Assembly (NCBI RefSeq): GCF_014637725.1
Contig: NZ_BMFC01000001.1
Location: 904,186-968,185 of the forward strand
DNA from: Marivita lacus
GTDB lineage: Bacteria > Pseudomonadota > Alphaproteobacteria > Rhodobacterales > Rhodobacteraceae
Length of the DNA: 64,000 nucleotides
Direction: 5' to 3'
The translations under genes and the position numbers were made by a program. The notes beneath the pieces are model-generated. The model was not told the origin of the DNA. It searched no databases and saw nothing but the letters and a program-made list of their open reading frames with translations. Of the stretch, positions 45,449-53,914 are shown one piece after another (position 1 is the first letter of the stretch; each line of letters starts with the position of its first letter).

Positions 45449-46171
45449 TCAGACGAAGAACTGCGCCCCGTTGGCCGAGATGGTCGAGCCATTGATAAAG
45501 CCCGATTGCTCGGACGCCAGAAACACCACGCAGCGCGCGATCTCTTCGGGTTCGCCCAAGCGGCCCGCCGGAATACCGGCGACGATCTTGCCGCGCACCT
45601 CTTCGGGGATCGCCATGACCATTTCCGTCGCAATGTAGCCGGGGCAGATCGCGTTTGCGGTGATGCCCGCGCGCGCGCCTTCCTGCGCCAGTGACTTGAC
45701 GATGCCAAGATCGCCCGCCTTGGTCGCGGCATAGTTCACCTGGCCGAACTGGCCTTTCTGACCGTTGATCGACGAAATCACGATCACGCGGCCGAACTTG
45801 CGCTCGCGCATGCCGGGCCAGACAGGGTGCACGGTGTTGAACACGCCGGTGAGGTTGGTGTCGATCACCTCTTTCCAGGCCTCGGGGGTCATCTTGTGGA
45901 ACGGTGCGTCGCGGGTGATTCCCGCGTTGGCGACCACCACGTCGATCGGGCCCAGATCGGCCTCGACCTGTTCGATCCCGGCCTTGGACGCGTCGTAATC
46001 GGCCACGTTCCACTTGTAGGTCTTGATGCCGGTCGCTTCGGTGAAGGCAGCCGCCTTCTCATCGTTGCCGGCATAGGTTGCGGCCACTTCATAGCCTTCG
46101 GCCTTGAGCGCTTTGGAAATGGCTTCGCCGATGCCGCGGCTGCCGCCGGTGACGAGTGCTACACGTGCCAT
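45449..46171 (-). CDS. phaB: Acetoacetyl-CoA reductase
   Basis: 240 residues from the ATG with GAGAGGAG upstream. SDR family: TGGSRGIGEAI NAD(P) loop, NAGITRDAPF, and the catalytic SSINGQKGQFGQVNYAATKAG (Ser, Tyr, Lys). It reduces acetoacetyl-CoA to (R)-3-hydroxybutyryl-CoA with NADPH for polyhydroxybutyrate. phaA lies upstream on the same strand, but a terminator separates the two. Confidence 0.96.
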   Translation of the reverse strand: MARVALVTGGSRGIGEAISKALKAEGYEVAATYAGNDEKAAAFTEATGIKTYKWNVADYDASKAGIEQVEADLGPIDVVVANAGITRDAPFHKMTPEAWKEVIDTNLTGVFNTVHPVWPGMRERKFGRVIVISSINGQKGQFGQVNYAATKAGDLGIVKSLAQEGARAGITANAICPGYIATEMVMAIPEEVRGKIVAGIPAGRLGEPEEIARCVVFLASEQSGFINGSTISANGAQFFV

Positions 46172-46281
46172 GGGGATTCTCCTCTCGGGTGGTCTGTTCA
46201 AGTAAGGTTGTTATATTTTTGCTTTTCCGTGCGCAATATTGTTGCGTGACAAAAGAGCGAAAATCTTTTTGGGCCGGATAT

Positions 46282-46306
46282 GAAAAGGGGCGCACTCAGG
46301 CGCCCC
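46282..46306 (-). terminator. Terminator between phaA and phaB (minus strand)
   Basis: Stem GGGGCGC/GCGCCCC with T residues (TTTT) on the 3' side of the minus transcript, starting 26 nt after the phaA stop. It suggests phaB has its own promoter in 46172-46281. Confidence 0.75.
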
Positions 46307-46331
46307 CGATATGCCTGCGATCCGATCGGAA

Positions 46332-47507
46332 TCAGCCCCGCTCCACGCAGAGCGCGACACCCATGCCGCCGCCGATGCAGAGCGTGGCAAGGCCCTTCTT
46401 GGCATCGCGGCGCTGCATTTCGAACAGCAGCGTATTCAGAACGCGTGCGCCCGAAGCACCGATCGGGTGGCCGATGGCAATTGCGCCGCCGTTCACGTTC
46501 ACGATCTCCGGATCCCAGCCCATGTCCTTGTTCACGGCACAGGCCTGTGCGGCGAAGGCTTCGTTGGCTTCGACAAGGTCGAGATCACCGACCGACCAGC
46601 CCGCCTTCTCAAGCGCCTTGCGTGACGCGTGGATCGGACCGACGCCCATGATCGCGGGGTCCAGACCAGCGGTCGCGTAGGACGCGATGCGGGCCATCGG
46701 CGTGATGCCGCGCTTGGATGCGTTTTCTTCGCTCATCAGCAGAACACCCGCCGCCCCGTCATTCAGACCGGAGGCGTTGGCGGCCGTGACTGACCCGTCC
46801 TTGGCGAAGGCGGGGCGCAGTTTCTGCATGCTTTCAAGCGTCGCGCCGTGACGGATGTATTCGTCCTTGTCGACCACGATGTCGCCCTTGCGGGTCTTGA
46901 TGGTAAAGGCGATCACTTCGTCATCGAACTTGCCCGCCTTTTGCGCCGCTTCGGCCTTGTTCTGGCTGGCCAGTGCAAAGGCGTCCTGCATTTCGCGGCT
47001 GATCTGCCACTTTTCCGCAACGTTCTCGGCGGTCTGACCCATGTGGTAGCCGTTGAACGCATCCCACAAACCGTCACGGATCATCGTGTCGATATATTGC
47101 ATGTCACCCATCTTGTGACCCTGCCGCAGGTTTGCGGCATGGGGCGACATCGACATGTTTTCCTGACCACCGGCGCAGATGATCTCGGCATCGCCCAGCA
47201 TGATGTGCTGTGCGCCAAGGGCGACGGCGCGGAGGCCCGAGCCACAGACCTGGTTGATGCCCCATGCCGCGCTTTCCTGCGGCAGACCGGCATTGATATG
47301 CGCCTGGCGCGCCGGGTTCTGGCCCTGAGCCGCGGTCAGGACCTGTCCGAGGATCGTTTCCGAAACGGCTTCCTTTTCGATGCCCGCGCGTTCGACCAGC
47401 GCGTTCAGAACGGCTGTGCCCAGATCATGTGCGGGCGTGTTTGCGAAAGAGCCGCCGAACGAGCCAACGGCCGTCCGTGCGGCGGATGCGATAACGACGT
47501 TGGTCAT
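46332..47507 (-). CDS. phaA: Acetyl-CoA acetyltransferase (beta-ketothiolase)
   Basis: 391 residues from the ATG with GGAGGG upstream. Catalytic Cys88 in [12 protein letters not shown], second active-site Cys in the C-terminal [10 protein letters not shown] and His in [17 protein letters not shown]. It condenses two acetyl-CoA to acetoacetyl-CoA, the first step to PHB, and is reversible. phaB follows 160 nt downstream across a terminator. Confidence 0.96.
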   Translation of the reverse strand: MTNVVIASAARTAVGSFGGSFANTPAHDLGTAVLNALVERAGIEKEAVSETILGQVLTAAQGQNPARQAHINAGLPQESAAWGINQVCGSGLRAVALGAQHIMLGDAEIICAGGQENMSMSPHAANLRQGHKMGDMQYIDTMIRDGLWDAFNGYHMGQTAENVAEKWQISREMQDAFALASQNKAEAAQKAGKFDDEVIAFTIKTRKGDIVVDKDEYIRHGATLESMQKLRPAFAKDGSVTAANASGLNDGAAGVLLMSEENASKRGITPMARIASYATAGLDPAIMGVGPIHASRKALEKAGWSVGDLDLVEANEAFAAQACAVNKDMGWDPEIVNVNGGAIAIGHPIGASGARVLNTLLFEMQRRDAKKGLATLCIGGGMGVALCVERG

Positions 47508-47696
47508 ATGTCCCTCCACCAAAGTCATGGTCCAAGTGTGATTCCGCAGGGATTATCGCGCAAAAGCGCTTGCGGCCCCAGACCCATTCCGGCGGTGTCG
47601 TAACGTAATGGTAGACATTCGCATACCGGACAGGGTGTCTCAGGGTCTTTGCGCATGGCGGGATTGACGTTACGGCATGGCGGCGGGGCCATTGGG

Positions 47697-48524
47697 TCAA
47701 TGGACCACGCGTGTCGGGGTGATTGGCCGCCAAGGTGGATCGACGCTGGGCGCGCCGAAATAGTAGCCCTGAAGGAAATCGACCCCAAGATCACCCAGCA
47801 TATGCGCGTCGGGTGCGGATTCGACAAATTCGGCCACGGTGAACATGTCGAATTGCTGCGCAATAGCGAGGATCGCGCGGGTCAGGACCTGGTTGTCGGG
47901 GTCTGTCGCGATGCCCCGAATGAACTGCCCGTCGATCTTGAGGATATCGAACTGGAATTCCCGCAAATATCTGAGCGCCGTATAGCCTGCGCCGAAATCA
48001 TCCAGCGCAAAGCTGATGCCTTGCCGTTGCAGGTCGCGCATCGCCTGCACCACCAATTCCGGCACCAGCATTGCCGACGCTTCGGTGATTTCGAGGATCA
48101 GCCGTTGCGCGACGGACGGATCGCGCGAGGTGCCGCGTTCAAGCACCTTGCGCCATTTCGGATAGCCGATGGACCGCGCCGACAGGTTGATCGCAAGACG
48201 GATTCCCGGATTCTGCGCCAGAACCCGCAATCCGTGTTCCAGCGCAAGGCAGTCCAGAATCCGTCCGCTTTCCCGTTCTTCGATGCTTTCGATGAACTGC
48301 CCGGCGGGAATGATGCGCCCGGTGGGATCGGTGACGCGGATCAGACCTTCGTAGAAGGCGACCTGTGTTTGGTGTTGCGCCTGCACCACGGGTTGAAAGG
48401 CCAGCCGGACCTCCCGGTGATTCACGGCGTCTTCGACGATCCGCAGGATGTCCTGATCGCGTTTCTGCGCAGCCGTATCCAGCGGTGATGGTCCAAGTGT
48501 CTTGCGTAAGGCCCGGTACGGCAT
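47697..48524 (-). CDS. EAL domain protein (likely c-di-GMP phosphodiesterase)
   Basis: 275 residues from the ATG with AAGAGGGG upstream; the longer frame is rejected. Single EAL domain with catalytic positions retained: YEGLIRV (Glu), AINLSARS (Asn), LEITEAS (Glu), ALDDFGAGYTALRYL (Asp pair), LKIDGQFI (Lys) and DFLQGYYFG. Thus degradation of cyclic di-GMP to pGpG is plausible. No sensor or membrane segment is present, so it is soluble and its input is unknown. Divergent from rpsD. Confidence 0.93.
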   Translation of the reverse strand: MPYRALRKTLGPSPLDTAAQKRDQDILRIVEDAVNHREVRLAFQPVVQAQHQTQVAFYEGLIRVTDPTGRIIPAGQFIESIEERESGRILDCLALEHGLRVLAQNPGIRLAINLSARSIGYPKWRKVLERGTSRDPSVAQRLILEITEASAMLVPELVVQAMRDLQRQGISFALDDFGAGYTALRYLREFQFDILKIDGQFIRGIATDPDNQVLTRAILAIAQQFDMFTVAEFVESAPDAHMLGDLGVDFLQGYYFGAPSVDPPWRPITPTRVVH

Positions 48525-48617
48525 GGAATCCCCTCTTGCTCTCTGGGGGCAGTGTCCGTCAAAGCCATTAAGCAAGGCTTAAGGCGCTTGGGGCCTCGCC
48601 TTGCCGCATTTCGTTTG

Positions 48618-48645
48618 TTGACTCTGTCGGACACCGCCGTATAAG
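48618..48645 (+). promoter_or_regulatory. Sigma70-type promoter for rpsD
   Basis: TTGACT, a 16-nt spacer and TATAAG, then a leader of about 115 nt to the GTG start. The leader before rpsD contains G/C-rich dyads (CCCCCGCAAGGGG near 48670-48683) that could serve S4 feedback. Confidence 0.6.
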
Positions 48646-48765
48646 CGCGGCTTCGTTGGTGTTGGTGGCCCCCGCAAGGGGATGCCTGTCATGGGTCTCA
48701 AGCCCAAGAGGACAACGCCCTTCATAGTCGTCCGTCAGGACGTTGTTCCAAGAAGGAGATCAGCC

Positions 48766-49386
48766 GTGACAAAACGCACGTCTGCCAAGTACAAACTCGA
48801 CCGCCGGATGGGTGAAAACATCTGGGGACGTCCGAAATCCCCCGTCAACCGTCGCGAATACGGCCCTGGTCAACACGGTCAGCGCCGCAAGGGCAAGATG
48901 TCCGACTTCGGTCTGCAGCTGCGCGCCAAGCAGAAGCTCAAGGGTTATTACGGCGACCTGACGGAAAAGCAGTTCCGCCGCATCTATGCCGAGGCAGAGC
49001 GTCTGCGCGGCGACACTGGCGAACAGCTGATCGGTCTGCTCGAGCGCCGTCTGGACGCGGTCGTCTACCGCGCCAAGTTCGTGGCGACGATCTTTGCCGC
49101 CCGCCAGTTCGTCAACCACGGCCACGTTCTGGTCAACGGTCAGCGCGTCAACATCCCGTCCTACCGGGTCAAGGAAGGCGACATCATCGAGGTCCGCGAA
49201 AAGTCGCGTCAGATCGCCGTCGTTCTCGAAGCGGTGCAACTGTCCGAGCGCGACGTCCCCGATTACATCGATGCCGACCACTCCAAGATGACCGCGACCT
49301 TCGTGCGCACTCCGGGGCTCAGCGATGTGCCCTACCCGGTGCTGATGGAACCGAACCTGGTTATCGAATACTACGCTCAGAACTGA
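48766..49386 (+). CDS. rpsD: 30S ribosomal protein S4
   Basis: 206 residues, the usual alphaproteobacterial length, from a GTG preceded by AGAAGGAGATC. Begins [20 protein letters not shown]; the S4 RNA-binding domain is residues about 94-160 ([33 protein letters not shown]). Primary 16S rRNA binder and often a translational repressor of its own operon. Unlike in E. coli it stands alone here, with a terminator 60 nt downstream. Confidence 0.98.
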   Translation: MTKRTSAKYKLDRRMGENIWGRPKSPVNRREYGPGQHGQRRKGKMSDFGLQLRAKQKLKGYYGDLTEKQFRRIYAEAERLRGDTGEQLIGLLERRLDAVVYRAKFVATIFAARQFVNHGHVLVNGQRVNIPSYRVKEGDIIEVREKSRQIAVVLEAVQLSERDVPDYIDADHSKMTATFVRTPGLSDVPYPVLMEPNLVIEYYAQN

Positions 49387-49446
49387 TCCGGGCCTCGGCG
49401 TGTGGGGTCACCCGTACGCCGCGACCGTACGATCCGTCTGGTTCAA

Positions 49447-49471
49447 AGCCGTCCCATCGGGGCGGCTTTTT
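49447..49471 (+). terminator. Terminator after rpsD
   Basis: Stem AGCCGTCCC/GGGGCGGCT (one G-U pair) with a short loop and TTTTT, 60 nt past the stop. Confidence 0.88.
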
Positions 49472-49492
49472 CGTGTTGGGATGCCGTCAAAA

Positions 49493-49526
49493 GAAAAAGG
49501 CCGCGCGATCCGCGCAGCCTTTTTTC
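49493..49526 (-). terminator. Terminator for the DUF1127 gene
   Basis: Long stem AAAAAGGC..GCCTTTTT with inner GCGCG/CGCGC; T run on the minus side, 26 nt past the minus-strand stop. It could also act on plus transcripts. Confidence 0.8.
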
Positions 49527-49551
49527 CCGATCAGGTATGTGAAACGACTGA

Positions 49552-49767
49552 TCACAACCAGAACACATCCCGAAAGACGTGCCGCACGATATCTTCGCGC
49601 TTGATGCCACGGGCTGCAAGCGCCTCGTCGGACATCGCCTGAAACCGCTCGACTTCGCTGATCCGCGAATTTGCTTCCGTGACTTGCTCCAGGCTGCGAA
49701 CCAGGCCGGAGAACAGACTGGACAGGATCCCGGGCTTATGGTCGTGGTATGATTGTGTGAGTGCCAT
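49552..49767 (-). CDS. DUF1127 domain small protein
   Basis: 71 residues from the ATG with AGAGGC upstream (an ATG five codons earlier is less likely). Contains the DUF1127-type C-terminus: EVERFQAMSDEALAARGIKREDIVRHVF. In alphaproteobacteria small DUF1127 proteins influence phosphate, RNA metabolism and stress; here the function is unassigned. It faces away from preT. Confidence 0.85.
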   Translation of the reverse strand: MALTQSYHDHKPGILSSLFSGLVRSLEQVTEANSRISEVERFQAMSDEALAARGIKREDIVRHVFRDVFWL

Positions 49768-49912
49768 GATATGCCTCTGCATTGCTCAAAAATTGTACAT
49801 CATCATCTAAGTCGTTGAAAACGCGCTGAGTAGCTCTGGTTTGGAATACCCGCCACGCTCTGAATGCATGACGCCGCAGTGCAGCATCGGACAAAAAGCA
49901 TCCTGCAAAAAT

Positions 49913-49928
49913 TTTACCAGTTGATAAA
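49913..49928. promoter_or_regulatory. RutR-like operator upstream of preT
   Basis: TTTACCAGTTGATAAA, palindromic, nested in a wider symmetric AAAATTTTA...TAAAATTTT (49908-49933). It sits 56 nt before the preT start and matches the site at 53841 at 14 of 16 positions. E. coli RutR recognises TTGACCANNTGGTCAA; this is a close variant. Confidence 0.7.
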
Positions 49929-49984
49929 ATTTTGGACCCGTGAGACCGTTTGACATCTGTTCAAGCTGACCTCGGAGTATGAAG

Positions 49985-51310
49985 ATGGACGCCAGAACGT
50001 TGAAAGAAGGCATCGTTTCGGGCCGATTGGATGCCGACGCGCTGAACGCGAGCTTCGCGGACCTGCACGCGCCACTCGGTGATCACGAGGCGTTGGTGGC
50101 GACGGATCGTTGCTATTTCTGCCATGACGCACCCTGCATCACCGCCTGTCCCACCGATATCGACATTCCGCTTTTCATCCGTCAGATCGCCACCGGCACA
50201 CCCGAAGCGGCGGCCAAGACGATCCTGACGCAGAACATCCTGGGCGGCATGTGCGCCCGCGTCTGCCCGACCGAAACCCTCTGCGAGGAAGCCTGCGTGC
50301 GCGAGGCTGCCGAAGGTGAGCCGGTGCGGATCGGGCGCCTGCAGCGCTATGCGACTGACACGCTGATGGCGCAGGGGGTGCACCCTTTCTCCCGGGCGGC
50401 TCCGACCGGCAAGCGCATTGCCGTTGTCGGGGCCGGTCCGGCAGGCTTGGCCTGTGCGCACCGGTTGGCGATGTACGGGCATGATGTCGTGGTGTTCGAT
50501 GCGCGACCCAAGCCGGGGGGCCTGAACGAATATGGCATCGCCGCCTACAAGAGCACCGAGGATTTCGCCGCGCGCGAGGTCGAGTGGTTGTTGCAGATCG
50601 GTGGGATCGAGATCCGCACGGACATGGCGCTGGGCCGCGATGTGACGATGGATGACTTGCAAGGCGCGTATGACGCCCTGTTCCTCGGGATGGGTCTGGG
50701 AGGTGTGAACGCCCTGACCGCGCCGGGGGCCGACAAGGATGGTGTTCTGGACGCGGTGGACTTCATTGCCGACCTGCGGCAGGCCACCGACCTGAGCACC
50801 TTGCCCGTGGGACGCGACGTGGTCGTGATCGGTGGCGGCATGACAGCCGTGGATGCGGCGGTGCAGTCGAAGCTGCTCGGTGCGCTGAACGTCACGATGG
50901 TATACCGGCGGGGACGTGACCGGATGAATGCCTCGGTCTGGGAACAGGATCTGGCCTCAGCCAAAGGCGTGCGGATCATCACGAATGCCGCACCTGTCGC
51001 GGTGCATGGCAATGGCAGCGTGCGTGAGATCGAGTTCGAGTTCACAGATGACGATCTGAACCCGACGGGCCAGACCTTTCGGCTTGCTGCCGATCAGGTG
51101 TTCAAGGCCATCGGCCAGACGCTGAGCGGCGAGGATCTACCTGATCTGGACGGACGCAAGATTGCCGTTACCGGTCCTGGACGCACCTCGGTCGCGGGTG
51201 TCTGGGCCGGGGGGGATTGCGCTTCCGGCGGGGATGACCTGACAGTGACGGCAGTGGCCGAGGGGCGCGATGCCGCCGAAGATATTCATGCCGCGCTGAT
51301 GCGCGCCTGA
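49985..51310 (+). CDS. preT: NAD-dependent dihydropyrimidine dehydrogenase, PreT-type subunit
   Basis: 441 residues from the second ATG; GGAG is 7 nt before it and only 1 nt before the ATG at 49979. N-terminal Fe-S region with clustered Cys (CYFCHDAPCITACPTDID and GGMCARVCPTETLCEEACVR) for two 4Fe-4S clusters, then FAD loop AVVGAGPAGLACA and NAD loop VVVIGGGMTAVDAA. Passes electrons between NADH and PreA in reductive uracil/thymine degradation. Followed 16 nt later by preA. Confidence 0.95.
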   Translation: MDARTLKEGIVSGRLDADALNASFADLHAPLGDHEALVATDRCYFCHDAPCITACPTDIDIPLFIRQIATGTPEAAAKTILTQNILGGMCARVCPTETLCEEACVREAAEGEPVRIGRLQRYATDTLMAQGVHPFSRAAPTGKRIAVVGAGPAGLACAHRLAMYGHDVVVFDARPKPGGLNEYGIAAYKSTEDFAAREVEWLLQIGGIEIRTDMALGRDVTMDDLQGAYDALFLGMGLGGVNALTAPGADKDGVLDAVDFIADLRQATDLSTLPVGRDVVVIGGGMTAVDAAVQSKLLGALNVTMVYRRGRDRMNASVWEQDLASAKGVRIITNAAPVAVHGNGSVREIEFEFTDDDLNPTGQTFRLAADQVFKAIGQTLSGEDLPDLDGRKIAVTGPGRTSVAGVWAGGDCASGGDDLTVTAVAEGRDAAEDIHAALMRA

Positions 51311-51326
51311 TCCGGGAGGATTGAGA

Positions 51327-52634
51327 ATGGCTGATCTGACGACTGATTTCGTGGGCATCAAGAGCCCAAACCCGTTCTGGCTTGCCTCTGCGCCGCCGAC
51401 GGACAAGGAATACAACGTCCGCCGCGCCTTTGAGGCCGGGTGGGGCGGTGTTGTCTGGAAAACGCTTGGTGAAGCCGGCCCGCCCATCGTGAACGTCAAT
51501 GGTCCGCGTTATGGCGCGATCTGGGGCGCGGATCGGCGGCTCTTGGGGCTGAACAATATCGAGCTGATCACCGACCGTCCGCTGGAGGTGAACCTGCGCG
51601 AGATCAAGGCGGTCAAGCGCGACTACCCCGACCGGGCGATGGTGGTGTCCCTGATGGTGCCCTGCGAGGAGGCGGCGTGGAAGGCGATCCTGCCATTGGT
51701 CGAAGAGACAGGCGCGGACGGCATCGAGCTCAATTTCGGCTGCCCGCACGGCATGTCCGAGCGTGGTATGGGATCGGCCGTGGGGCAGGTGCCCGAGTAT
51801 ATCGAAATGGTCACACGCTGGGTGAAGCAGAACACGCGCATGCCCTGCATCGTCAAGCTGACGCCCAATATCACCGACATCCGCAAACCTGCGATGGCAG
51901 CCCATGCCGGTGGGGCCGATGCGGTGAGCCTGATCAACACGATCAATTCGATCACGTCTGTCAATCTGGATCTGTTCGCTCCCGAGCCGACTATCGACGG
52001 CAAGGGGGCGCATGGCGGCTATTGTGGGCCCGCGGTCAAGCCGATCGCGCTCAACATGGTTGCCGAGATCGCGCGTTCGCCCGAGATGCGGGGATTGCCG
52101 ATTTCCGGCATCGGTGGTGTGACCACTTGGAAAGATGCGGCAGAGTTCATGGCGCTGGGCGCGGGCAATGTGCAGGTTTGTACGGCGGCCATGACCTATG
52201 GGTTCAAGATCGTGCAGGAGATGATCTCGGGCCTGTCGCAATATCTTGACGAAAAGGGCATGGAGACGACCGCCGATCTGGTTGGGCGGGCGGTGCCAAA
52301 TATCAGCGACTGGCAGAACCTGAACCTGAACTATGTCACAAAAGCGCGGATCAATCAGGATTTGTGCATTTCCTGCGGACGGTGTTTCGCAGCCTGCGAG
52401 GATACCTCGCACCAGGCGATCGCGATGTCCGAGGATCGTGTGTTTACCGTCAAGGACGACGAATGTGTGGCGTGCAACCTGTGCGTGAACGTGTGCCCGG
52501 TCGAGGCCTGCATCACGATGGAAGAGCTGGATACCGGTGTGGTCGATGAGCGGACAGGTCGGCCTGTTGCAGCGGAGCATGGGGATTGGACGACCCATCC
52601 GAACAACCCGGCGGTGGCGCAGGCGGCGGAGTAA
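51327..52634 (+). CDS. preA: NAD-dependent dihydropyrimidine dehydrogenase, PreA subunit
   Basis: 435 residues from the ATG with GGGAGG upstream. FMN-binding barrel of the dihydroorotate dehydrogenase type (NPFWLASAPPTDKEYNV, NFGCPHGMSERGMG, CIVKLTPNITDI), with C-terminal two-cluster ferredoxin (CISCGRCFAACE and CVACNLCVNVCPVEAC). Reduces uracil or thymine to the dihydro form. Pairs with preT; the downstream products are handled by hydA and the amidohydrolase. Confidence 0.96.
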   Translation: MADLTTDFVGIKSPNPFWLASAPPTDKEYNVRRAFEAGWGGVVWKTLGEAGPPIVNVNGPRYGAIWGADRRLLGLNNIELITDRPLEVNLREIKAVKRDYPDRAMVVSLMVPCEEAAWKAILPLVEETGADGIELNFGCPHGMSERGMGSAVGQVPEYIEMVTRWVKQNTRMPCIVKLTPNITDIRKPAMAAHAGGADAVSLINTINSITSVNLDLFAPEPTIDGKGAHGGYCGPAVKPIALNMVAEIARSPEMRGLPISGIGGVTTWKDAAEFMALGAGNVQVCTAAMTYGFKIVQEMISGLSQYLDEKGMETTADLVGRAVPNISDWQNLNLNYVTKARINQDLCISCGRCFAACEDTSHQAIAMSEDRVFTVKDDECVACNLCVNVCPVEACITMEELDTGVVDERTGRPVAAEHGDWTTHPNNPAVAQAAE

Positions 52635-52667
52635 GGAAGGGGCGACTTTTCCGCACGCGCTTAACAA

Positions 52668-52727
52668 AATTTTATGGGGAGCCATGAGAATCTTCGTACG
52701 AAGATTCTCGGCTGTGCCCATAAAATT
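52668..52727. repeat. Nested 60-nt palindromic element with TTCGTACGAA core
   Basis: Inner perfect 24-nt palindrome 52686-52709 (core TTCGTACGAA), flanked symmetrically by AATTTTATGGG (52668-52678) and CCCATAAAATT (52717-52727) with the same centre. The core matches the element at 34447-34468. It lies after preA, so a terminator role is plausible. Confidence 0.85.
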
Positions 52728-52826
52728 CTGGGATTGATTGGAACTGCCCACTCGACATCGAAAGGCCAAGAGCATCGTGTGGACTCAATTTAAGGAATAT
52801 GGAGAGTCGTAGCGCATTTGGCGTGG

Positions 52827-53069
52827 TCAACCGATCCGGGTGATTGGCCTGGAATGACACACGATCAGGTAGTCCGTGCCAACATCAAAAAGCTGGAAAC
52901 CCCGCGCCTGTACCTCTGCCCGCAAAAGGGTTAGCCCGACCTCGCGGTGGATCGCCCCTTTCTTGCGACGGACAACGCCCTGACGGCGCACGGCATCCGC
53001 GCTGAACAACTGATCTCGCCAGCCCGGATTGTAGGCAGTTGGGGACTCGAAGGGATGATACATCAACAT
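52827..53069 (-). CDS. Conserved small protein, phosphoribosylanthranilate isomerase-labelled type
   Basis: 80 residues (MLMYHPFESPTAYNPGW..., with a second ATG two codons in). The core AVRRQGVVRRKKGAIHREVG and a C-terminal strand YLIVCHSRPITRIG match a recurring small roseobacter protein sometimes mislabelled as N-(5'-phosphoribosyl)anthranilate isomerase; it is far too short for TrpF. It follows the TetR regulator by 43 nt on the same strand, so could share its transcript. Ribosome site is weak. Function unknown. Confidence 0.6.
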   Translation of the reverse strand: MLMYHPFESPTAYNPGWRDQLFSADAVRRQGVVRRKKGAIHREVGLTLLRAEVQARGFQLFDVGTDYLIVCHSRPITRIG

Positions 53070-53112
53070 GCCGACAGTTTTGACGAAGATGGTTAAGTCC
53101 GCGTAAACAGCG

Positions 53113-53727
53113 CTACGGCGTCAGGAGTTTCCGGAACATCATCTCGACGAATTCGTCGGCGCCCCGTGCGCGCTTGTCGTCGCCGGGCAACAGGACCGCG
53201 ATCTGCGCCTCGAAATCGGCGTAGTGCTGGGTGACCGCCCAGATCGAAAAGATGAGATGCGCCGGGTGCATCTGCGCCAGTTTGCCCGCGTCCATCCAGC
53301 GGGTGATGATCCCGATCTGCCTGTTGAAAAGCGGTTTCAGCGTGCTTTCCAGATGTGGCAGCATACGCGGGGCACCCTGAACAATCTCATTGGCGAAAAG
53401 ACGGGATTCGCGTGGGTAAAGACGGCTCATTTCCATCTTTCGGCGGATATAGCCCAGTATTTCCTCAAGCGGGTCGCCGTCGGGGTTCATCGCGTCCAGA
53501 GGGCTCAGCCACTCCTCCATCAGCATGTTCAGAAGGTCGATATGGATCGCTTCCTTGCTTTCGAAGTAGTAGATCAGATTTGGCTTGTGCATGCCGCAGG
53601 CTTCGGCGATCTGGTCGAGCGTGGTGCCGCGGAACCCGTGTGTGGCAAACAACCCGAGTGCGGCATCCCGGATTCGCTGGCGATTTTCGGTCTGGATACG
53701 GCTGAGCTTACGGGCAGGACTGGTCAC
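53113..53727 (-). CDS. rutR: TetR family regulator, RutR-like
   Basis: 204 residues. TetR helix-turn-helix (RDAALGLFATHGFRGTTLDQIAEACGMHKPNLIYYFESKEA) and a C-terminal domain similar to E. coli RutR along its length (SRLYPRESRLFANEIVQGAP, HLIFSIWAVTQHYADFEAQI). RutR binds uracil and controls pyrimidine degradation. It lies between preTA and the amidohydrolase-hydA-ABC operon. Matching palindromes occur before preT and before the amidohydrolase. Confidence 0.88.
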   Translation of the reverse strand: MTSPARKLSRIQTENRQRIRDAALGLFATHGFRGTTLDQIAEACGMHKPNLIYYFESKEAIHIDLLNMLMEEWLSPLDAMNPDGDPLEEILGYIRRKMEMSRLYPRESRLFANEIVQGAPRMLPHLESTLKPLFNRQIGIITRWMDAGKLAQMHPAHLIFSIWAVTQHYADFEAQIAVLLPGDDKRARGADEFVEMMFRKLLTP

Positions 53728-53840
53728 TGGCGATGTCTCTCATGCTTTATTTTCAGGCACGACCGGCGCTGACGGGGCGCAACGGAACTCTTCATTCGAG
53801 AACATACCTTGACAGCTTGGGGGCACGTTGCAATCGTAAC

Positions 53841-53856
53841 TTTACCAAATGGTAAA
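53841..53856. promoter_or_regulatory. RutR-like operator upstream of the amidohydrolase operon
   Basis: TTTACCAAATGGTAAA, an almost perfect palindrome about 59 nt before the amidohydrolase start and 114 nt from the divergent regulator start. It agrees with the RutR consensus TTGACCANNTGGTCAA except for one mirrored base in each half. Confidence 0.78.
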
Positions 53857-53914
53857 AAACTTGCGGGTGTCGCACAGGCATCACGCGGGAGGCACCAGCG
53901 GCGAGGGGAAAGAC

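Noticed and set aside
48682..48765. N-terminal extension of S4 from an upstream ATG
   Set aside because: S4 is 206 residues in alphaproteobacteria and the GTG at 48766 has AGAAGGAG; the upstream part is leader RNA.
49807..50013. 68-codon minus-strand frame before preT
   Set aside because: Crosses the operator and the preT start, has no ribosome site and no coding pattern.
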